The notes under the pieces were generated by a model, which saw only the letters and a list, made by a program, of their open reading frames with translations, did not search any database and was not told the DNA's origin. Made by a program: the position numbers and the translations under genes. This document shows, one piece after another, positions 5,445 through 9,781 of a DNA stretch of 9,781 nt (its first letter is position 1; every line of letters starts with the position of its first letter). Source of the DNA: an uncultured Bdellovibrio sp. (GTDB lineage Bacteria; Bdellovibrionota; Bdellovibrionia; Bdellovibrionales; Bdellovibrionaceae); contig CAMLRE010000041.1 in assembly GCA_946482355.1 (NCBI GenBank), forward strand, positions 1 to 9,781. The letters are read 5' to 3'.

Positions 5445-6740
5445 ATGTCGCAAATTAAACTAGAAAAATTTAAAAAACCTTTCGTCGTTGTTGGTCTAGG
5501 TAAATCCGGAATGGCCGCGGTACAGTTACTAAAAACCACAGGCTTAAAGGCCGATGAAGTTTTGCTTTTCGACGAAAAAAAAGAAGGCGATCTAAAATCT
5601 TGGGAAGACATTGCAAAACTTGCCCCTGGAACTTTAGTTGTATCACCAGGTGTTCCGCTTAAAGGTCCGCATATTCAAAAATTAATGGCTTTAAACTGGG
5701 CGGTAACTTCTGAAATTACTTTAGCTTGCCAGTTTTTAACTGATGAAAAGCTCATCGGCATTACAGGATCGGTAGCTAAATCGACAGTGACTTCTCTTGT
5801 TGGCGCAGCGCTAAAAGCAGAAGATCCAAATGCTTTTGTGGGCGGAAACTTAGGAGTGCCTTTTTGTGAATATGCTTTAGGGTTACAGCAAGGTAAAAAT
5901 AAAGCGCGCTATATCGTGCTTGAGTTATCAAGTTACCAATTAGAAAACTGCAAAGACCTGCAATTAGAAACTTCAGCAATTACTTTTTTATCGGCGAATC
6001 ATTTAGAACGTTATGCTTCGGCTGATGAATATTACATGACAAAATGTTTTATCGGTTCAATTACGAAAAAAGTTTGCGTATTAAACGCAGCTTCTGAAGA
6101 TAACGTCAAATACGCCCCTCGTGTGCCTGGAAAAACATTATTAACGTCATCTAAAACTTTCTCGAATCAAGATTTACTTAAAAAAGTAAAACTACTGGGT
6201 GCGCACAATAAAGATAATTTCTGTGTGGCTTATGAATTAGTAAAAGCCATCGGTTTATCTGATAAAGCGGTTCAGGCGATGTGTGATTTCACAGGCCTTG
6301 AACACCGTATTGAATTTGTAGCTGAACATAAAGGTGTGGCTTACATTAATGACAGCAAAGCCACAGCCATGGATTCAGTTTTAGTGGCGGTAAAAGCTGC
6401 GCAAGAAAAAGCTGGCAGCGGTTTAGTTTATTCACTTCTTGGTGGCAGGGATAAAAACCTTCCGTGGGAAGAGTTACAGGTTTTGCATAAAGAAAAACAA
6501 ATTCAGCCGATCTTTTTTGGGGCTTGCGGAGAATTAGCACGTACAAAAATGCAAATGTCAGATCGCCCGTATTTTGCAAAATTAAATGATGCGCTAGATG
6601 ACGTGTTTAAAAAAACAAAATCATCGGATGTTGTTTTACTTAGCCCGGGTGGTACAAGCTTAGATGAATTTAAAAATTTTGAAGAGCGCGGAAATTTCTT
6701 TAAAGAAAAAGTAAAAACTTTTATTCAGCAAAATGGCTAA
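5445..6740 (+). CDS. murD: UDP-N-acetylmuramoyl-L-alanine--D-glutamate ligase (MurD-type)
   Basis: MurD adds D-glutamate to UDP-MurNAc-L-alanine in the cytoplasm, an ATP-dependent step of peptidoglycan precursor synthesis. The 431-residue product has the usual length. Seen in order: the N-terminal GLGKSGMAA (17-25) and VVSPGVP (65-71); P-loop region at 105-114; GGNLGVPF (133-140); Glu160 in LELSSYQLE; His186 in NHLERY and Lys200, the likely carbamylated lysine; GAHNKDNF (252-259); GLEHRIEFV (284-292); INDSKAT (301-307); and SPGGTSLDEFKNFEERG (400-416). The Glu160-His186 spacing equals that of E. coli MurD (157 and 183). Odd: the P-loop reads GSVAKST where Mur ligases usually have GTNGKST or GTNGKT, so the glycine before the lysine is alanine. 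The gene stands alone, without mraY, ftsW or murG beside it, so a MurD paralogue cannot be excluded. Its 3' end overlaps the convergent gene by 20 bp. Confidence 0.9.
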   Translation: MSQIKLEKFKKPFVVVGLGKSGMAAVQLLKTTGLKADEVLLFDEKKEGDLKSWEDIAKLAPGTLVVSPGVPLKGPHIQKLMALNWAVTSEITLACQFLTDEKLIGITGSVAKSTVTSLVGAALKAEDPNAFVGGNLGVPFCEYALGLQQGKNKARYIVLELSSYQLENCKDLQLETSAITFLSANHLERYASADEYYMTKCFIGSITKKVCVLNAASEDNVKYAPRVPGKTLLTSSKTFSNQDLLKKVKLLGAHNKDNFCVAYELVKAIGLSDKAVQAMCDFTGLEHRIEFVAEHKGVAYINDSKATAMDSVLVAVKAAQEKAGSGLVYSLLGGRDKNLPWEELQVLHKEKQIQPIFFGACGELARTKMQMSDRPYFAKLNDALDDVFKKTKSSDVVLLSPGGTSLDEFKNFEERGNFFKEKVKTFIQQNG

Positions 6741-8523
6741 CAAATAAAACTGAAGGGCGGCTGTAGAACACTGTTGAAAAGCTTCTTTCAGTTTTTTGAT
6801 CCTGTAAGATTAACTCTTGAATACCTTGTTTTAAGTTAAACGCCACAAATCCGCCGCCGGCAATTTGTTTTGGTACGATATTACCTGCCTGATCGAAATA
6901 AACGATATGAGCTGGGTTAAAGTTTTCTGTAGCTACGTGAACATCGAAGAAATTATTCGGTGTAAAACCAACAAATGTAGACGTTTCTGGTTCAATCTGA
7001 ATTTGTGATTGGGCCTGTACATATTCTAAGAAAGCTTCTTTAACCTGTGGTAAATGTAAGTGGTCTTTTGAAAGACTTTGAATATACACATAAGCTGCGT
7101 AATCACGAATTAATGGGCGATTTACAACTTCAGTTAAACCGTATTGTGAATTATGGCGGTAACGAACTAATTCACCCTCTAAATTAATAATATCTTTTTG
7201 GCCTGGCACAAACAATTCAGTCATGATTTGTTCGCCGGTGAATGAATCAAAACTTCTGGCAATCACTGATGTTGGAATCGCTGATGAATAGATTTCTTGG
7301 TAACTTACAGTATCTGAAGCCACTAAGAATTGTTGGGTTCCTAAACGACGATCACCCATGTAGGCCGTGATTTCATAAACACCTTCGTTTAAGCCAGGAA
7401 TAATAAAGTATCCGTTTTCAGACGAGTAGTTTTGCGATTGCTGAGGAATTAAAAATTGGTCTAAGTAGTAAGGTTCAAGTCCTGGTTGGTTTTCAATCAT
7501 GACCTGAGCACCTTGAACCGGTTTACCATCGACAAGTATCCGGCCGATGATAATTCCCGTTTCAGGTAGGTATTGAATTTGTAATTGTTCAGATAAATAG
7601 TCAACAGCGCCTTCGACCCATTTACGAGAGAATAAAACAGTATCACTTCTATCAGCCGCTGAACGAACAGAAAGTGTTGAAGCTACGGCACCTGTTGAAT
7701 CTTTAATAAAGCCCAGCGTTGACGAATGTCTCGCGACATTGGGATAGACGTCACTGGTTTTTTTTAGATCGTAATGACCAGAGAAGAAACTGGCTTGTAA
7801 GTTCTTATCAGACAGTTTTCTTGAGTCAACTGATCTGCCATTTAAGGCAAAAGCTGAAGGGCGGCCTAAACGTAATGTTGGACCCTCAAAGAAAGTACCC
7901 GCACGTTTTAAGTTATAAATTTTTTGGCGATCTTCACCGATTAAAATACCTGTGCGGTCTTTGACTTCGGCTACGATTTCACCTTCAAAAGCGCCAACCG
8001 CGATTTGGTAAAGGCCTGCACGTAAATCAACTTGGCCCACTTCGATAGACTGACCTTCGAATACGCGTTTTAAAACAACTAAGTGATCAACAATACCAAC
8101 ACCGTCTTTTAATTCAAAGTTACCGCGAATCACGGCACCTTCAGATGTTTGGGTAAATGCTGGTGTTACAGAAGATTGCGGTTGAGCATTTACTAAAGCT
8201 TGAATTTGGCGGTCAGCTTCAGCATGAAGTTCAGCTTTATCAATTTTAATTTCAGCGACCGAAGCCACAGCCGTTACTTCTTCAGTTGTTTCTGTCGAAA
8301 GTTGAACTGTGCGGTTTTGACTAGCCAACTCACGAAGTTGTTGTTGCTTAGCCATTTGCATATTCTTTTGAATAATCTGAGATTGTTGATAAAGGTTGTA
8401 AGCCGGAGTGTTACGCTCTTGAGTAATTGTTAATGGTTTTGTGACCATCACAATATTCGATTTTTCTATTTTCGGTGAATAGAAAAAAGTTAGAGGTAAA
8501 ATAAACGCTAGTAAGTAGGCCAA
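6721..8523 (-). CDS. Large exported or membrane-anchored beta-rich protein, function unknown
   Basis: About 600 residues. A hydrophobic N-terminus (AYLLAFILPLTFFYS) looks like a signal peptide or single membrane anchor; there is no lipobox. A Gln-rich, probably coiled segment follows (about 43-75), then low-complexity Thr/Ala/Val sequence, and then beta-rich modules. One module is about 132-200. A second, about 325-405, resembles carboxypeptidase-regulatory-like beta sandwiches (GRILVDGKPVQGAQV, later NGYFIIPGLNEGVYEITAY). A third, about 540-590, shows a similar DQAGNIVP...GGFVAFNLKQG pattern. A surface or periplasmic binding/structural role is inferred only. Residue numbers count from a GTG at 8532. 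That GTG directly abuts AGGGAG, so it cannot use it; the TTG at 8523-8521 sits 8 nt after AGGGAG and is preferred here. It follows the lipoprotein gene by about 27 nt in one operon. Confidence 0.75.
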   Translation of the reverse strand: MAYLLAFILPLTFFYSPKIEKSNIVMVTKPLTITQERNTPAYNLYQQSQIIQKNMQMAKQQQLRELASQNRTVQLSTETTEEVTAVASVAEIKIDKAELHAEADRQIQALVNAQPQSSVTPAFTQTSEGAVIRGNFELKDGVGIVDHLVVLKRVFEGQSIEVGQVDLRAGLYQIAVGAFEGEIVAEVKDRTGILIGEDRQKIYNLKRAGTFFEGPTLRLGRPSAFALNGRSVDSRKLSDKNLQASFFSGHYDLKKTSDVYPNVARHSSTLGFIKDSTGAVASTLSVRSAADRSDTVLFSRKWVEGAVDYLSEQLQIQYLPETGIIIGRILVDGKPVQGAQVMIENQPGLEPYYLDQFLIPQQSQNYSSENGYFIIPGLNEGVYEITAYMGDRRLGTQQFLVASDTVSYQEIYSSAIPTSVIARSFDSFTGEQIMTELFVPGQKDIINLEGELVRYRHNSQYGLTEVVNRPLIRDYAAYVYIQSLSKDHLHLPQVKEAFLEYVQAQSQIQIEPETSTFVGFTPNNFFDVHVATENFNPAHIVYFDQAGNIVPKQIAGGGFVAFNLKQGIQELILQDQKTERSFSTVFYSRPSVLFVSHFAE

Positions 8524-8550
8524 ATTCAGCACTCCCTACTAATAGGATAT

Positions 8551-8985
8551 TTAGAAGACCTCTTCGGCGTCAACGGCCTGATAAGTATCGAGACTTTTGT
8601 TAAGGGCGCGTTTGATTTCAATGGCACGCTTCATAGTTAGACCTTCGTCGATTCCTTGATCGACAAAGGTCATAGTTTCAAGGTCTAAGACTTCTTTTGT
8701 AACCTGGATGCTGATTTCATAAGGTCTGCGCGGGCCTAAGATCACGACCTTAGTGTAGTAGCGAGCTTTAATTTTTTTAGTTTCATCAAGATCTTCGAAT
8801 TTACGATCATGAAAACTTGAAGTGAGTTCGCGGCCGTTAAGGCTTATGACTCGCGGTTTTCCGATGATGGCCGTAACGACTTTGCGCGTTTCTGGAACCG
8901 GAAGGTTCGAATCCTCAATATAAAAGGCTGTTGTCTGACAGCCTGATAAAAAGATGAATAATAAAAACGCGCTTAAATATTTCAC
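8551..8985 (-). CDS. Small lipoprotein, function unknown
   Basis: A 144-residue protein with a clear lipoprotein signal: a Lys at position 2, a hydrophobic stretch, and the lipobox LSGC with the lipidated cysteine at 16. The mature protein (CQTTAFYIED...) should be attached to a membrane facing the periplasm. After it come predicted beta strands (for example ARYYTKVVILG and YEISIQVTKEV) and a charged C-terminal helix with repeated Lys/Arg (TMKRAIEIKRALNKSLD). I do not recognise the family. It lies between the transaldolase gene (15 nt upstream) and the large exported protein gene, so it is probably co-transcribed. The exported protein next to it may be its partner; this is inference from gene order. 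The ribosome binding site is weak (AAGAG, 4 nt before ATG). Confidence 0.8.
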   Translation of the reverse strand: MKYLSAFLLFIFLSGCQTTAFYIEDSNLPVPETRKVVTAIIGKPRVISLNGRELTSSFHDRKFEDLDETKKIKARYYTKVVILGPRRPYEISIQVTKEVLDLETMTFVDQGIDEGLTMKRAIEIKRALNKSLDTYQAVDAEEVF

Positions 8986-9000
8986 TCTTTTATTAAGCGA

Positions 9001-9639
9001 CTATTTTTTATTCCAGTCAGCTAAAAACATCTCGATACCTTTAGAAGTCAGCGGATGTCCAGTCATTGACTGCATAACTTTAAAAGGAATCGTTGCGATA
9101 TCGGCACCCATGATAGCGGCGTGCTGGATATGCATTGGTGATCTAACAGAAGCAACTAAAACTTCTGTTGTGAAATCGTAGTTTTGATACATTTGCACAA
9201 CATCAGCCACCATGCTCATGCCATCTGTTCCAATATCATCTAAACGGCCAACGAATGGAGAAACCATTGTTGCTCCCGCTTTAGCGGCAAGTAAGGCTTG
9301 AACTACAGAGAAAACTAACGTCACGTTCGTTTTGATTCCCATAGCTGTGAATTTTTTTACGGCGATCATACCGTCTTCACACATTGGAACTTTAACTACC
9401 ACGTTATCAGCAAGCTTTGCTAACACTTGGCCTTCTTTAACCATTTCATCAGCTTTTAAAGAAATAACTTCTGCTGAAACCGGGCCTGTTGTGATTTTAC
9501 AGATTTCTTTAATCACTTCGTGAAAATCACGTCCTGATTTTGCGATTAATGAAGGGTTCGTTGTAACACCATCAACCCAACCACGCTCGTTGGCCATTTT
9601 AATTTCGTTAACATCAGCTGAATCGATAAAGAATTTCAT
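9001..9639 (-). CDS. tal: Transaldolase, small (TalC/FSA-like) subfamily
   Basis: Transaldolase moves a three-carbon dihydroxyacetone unit between sugar phosphates in the non-oxidative pentose phosphate pathway, through a Schiff base on a lysine. The 212-residue product has the size of the short bacterial family that also includes fructose-6-phosphate aldolase. Key residues: Asp6 (FIDSADV), TTNPSL (26-31), Lys83 (VVKVP) as the Schiff base lysine, TNVTLVFS (104-111), and SPFVGRLDD (127-135). Glu57 (SAEV) and Phe129 match transaldolases; fructose-6-phosphate aldolase has Gln and Tyr at these places, so transaldolase is preferred. AAGGAAA precedes the ATG at good spacing. It starts 3 nt after the dapB stop, so the two are translationally linked. 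Confidence 0.93.
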   Translation of the reverse strand: MKFFIDSADVNEIKMANERGWVDGVTTNPSLIAKSGRDFHEVIKEICKITTGPVSAEVISLKADEMVKEGQVLAKLADNVVVKVPMCEDGMIAVKKFTAMGIKTNVTLVFSVVQALLAAKAGATMVSPFVGRLDDIGTDGMSMVADVVQMYQNYDFTTEVLVASVRSPMHIQHAAIMGADIATIPFKVMQSMTGHPLTSKGIEMFLADWNKK

Positions 9640-9642
9640 TTA

Positions 9643-9781
9643 CTATTTCCTTTTTGAAGAAGGGGTTGGTTTCATTAAATCGTCCATAGAATATAAACCC
9701 GCAGGCTGTTTGACAATCCACTTTGCGGCTTTGAGTGCACCTTCAGCAAACACTGTGCGATTTAAGGCATTGTGCTCTAGT
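9643..9781 (-). CDS. dapB: 4-hydroxy-tetrahydrodipicolinate reductase, C-terminal end (5' part outside window)
   Basis: Only the last 45 codons plus a TAG stop are in the window. The translation begins LEHNALNRTVFAEGALKAA and continues WIVKQPAGLYSMDDLM before a charged tail. This matches the C-terminus of DapB, which usually reads HRA.SR..FA.GAL.AA.WL..KP.GLYSM.D.L. DapB reduces the dihydrodipicolinate precursor in the synthesis of diaminopimelate and lysine, so it feeds the same peptidoglycan pathway as murD. It is the first gene visible of the minus-strand run, and two adjacent stops (TAG, TAA) separate it from the transaldolase ATG. The call rests on a short stretch. Confidence 0.87.
   Translation of the reverse strand, partial: LEHNALNRTVFAEGALKAAKWIVKQPAGLYSMDDLMKPTPSSKRK

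Noticed and set aside
7719..8433. Plus-strand open frames opposite the large exported protein
   Set aside because: Antisense shadows of a long gene that is supported by a signal sequence and modular structure.
9001..9639. Fructose-6-phosphate aldolase instead of transaldolase
   Set aside because: Glu57 and Phe129 replace the Gln and Tyr typical of the aldolase subgroup, so transaldolase fits better, although activity cannot be proven from sequence.
1..9781. Mobile element, CRISPR array, toxin-antitoxin or defence cassette
   Set aside because: No transposase, integrase, regularly spaced repeats, tRNA-linked attachment site or defence domain was found; base composition looks even across the window.

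Overview
This is an ordinary-looking chromosomal segment of a low-GC bacterium (roughly 40% G+C by eye). It most likely comes from a Bdellovibrio-type predator (Bdellovibrionota). The strongest pointer is a 65-residue single-domain histone-fold protein (minus strand, 3620-3817) of the kind known as a major chromatin protein in Bdellovibrio bacteriovorus. GatCAB amidotransferase, diaminopimelate synthesis, outer-membrane-type lipoproteins and peptidoglycan synthesis genes fit a Gram-negative cell. The species is inferred and cannot be read from the sequence alone.

Layout. 1-1393: gatC-gatA on the minus strand; gatA runs off the left edge and gatB would be expected beyond it. 1394-1468: a 75-bp divergent gap holding a candidate gatC promoter and an extended -10 set for a leaderless ligA. 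1469-3481: ligA, NAD-dependent DNA ligase, plus strand, complete. 3482-3619: a gene-free gap with three adjacent hairpins, the one next to ligA being a good terminator for the minus strand. 3620-3817: the histone gene, minus strand, with a strong ribosome binding site. 3818-3932: a leader region with a 10-bp direct repeat and a weak hairpin at the end of the upstream gene. 3933-5357: a membrane-associated calcineurin-like phosphoesterase, minus strand. 5358-5444: a compact divergent control region in which two opposed promoters overlap. 5445-6740: a MurD-type ligase, plus strand, with an unusual P-loop. 6721-9781: a four-gene minus-strand run, dapB (3' end only), transaldolase, small lipoprotein and large exported beta-rich protein. 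Its last gene overlaps the 3' end of murD by 20 bp.

How they fit together. Most genes are housekeeping: tRNA amidation (gatCA), DNA replication and repair (ligA), lysine/mDAP and peptidoglycan precursors (dapB, murD) and the pentose phosphate pathway (tal). The less understood parts are the histone, the phosphoesterase whose catalytic domain is split by a membrane insertion, and the lipoprotein/exported protein pair. No mobile element, CRISPR array, tRNA, rRNA or defence cassette was seen, and no candidate new multi-gene system is supported beyond these observations.
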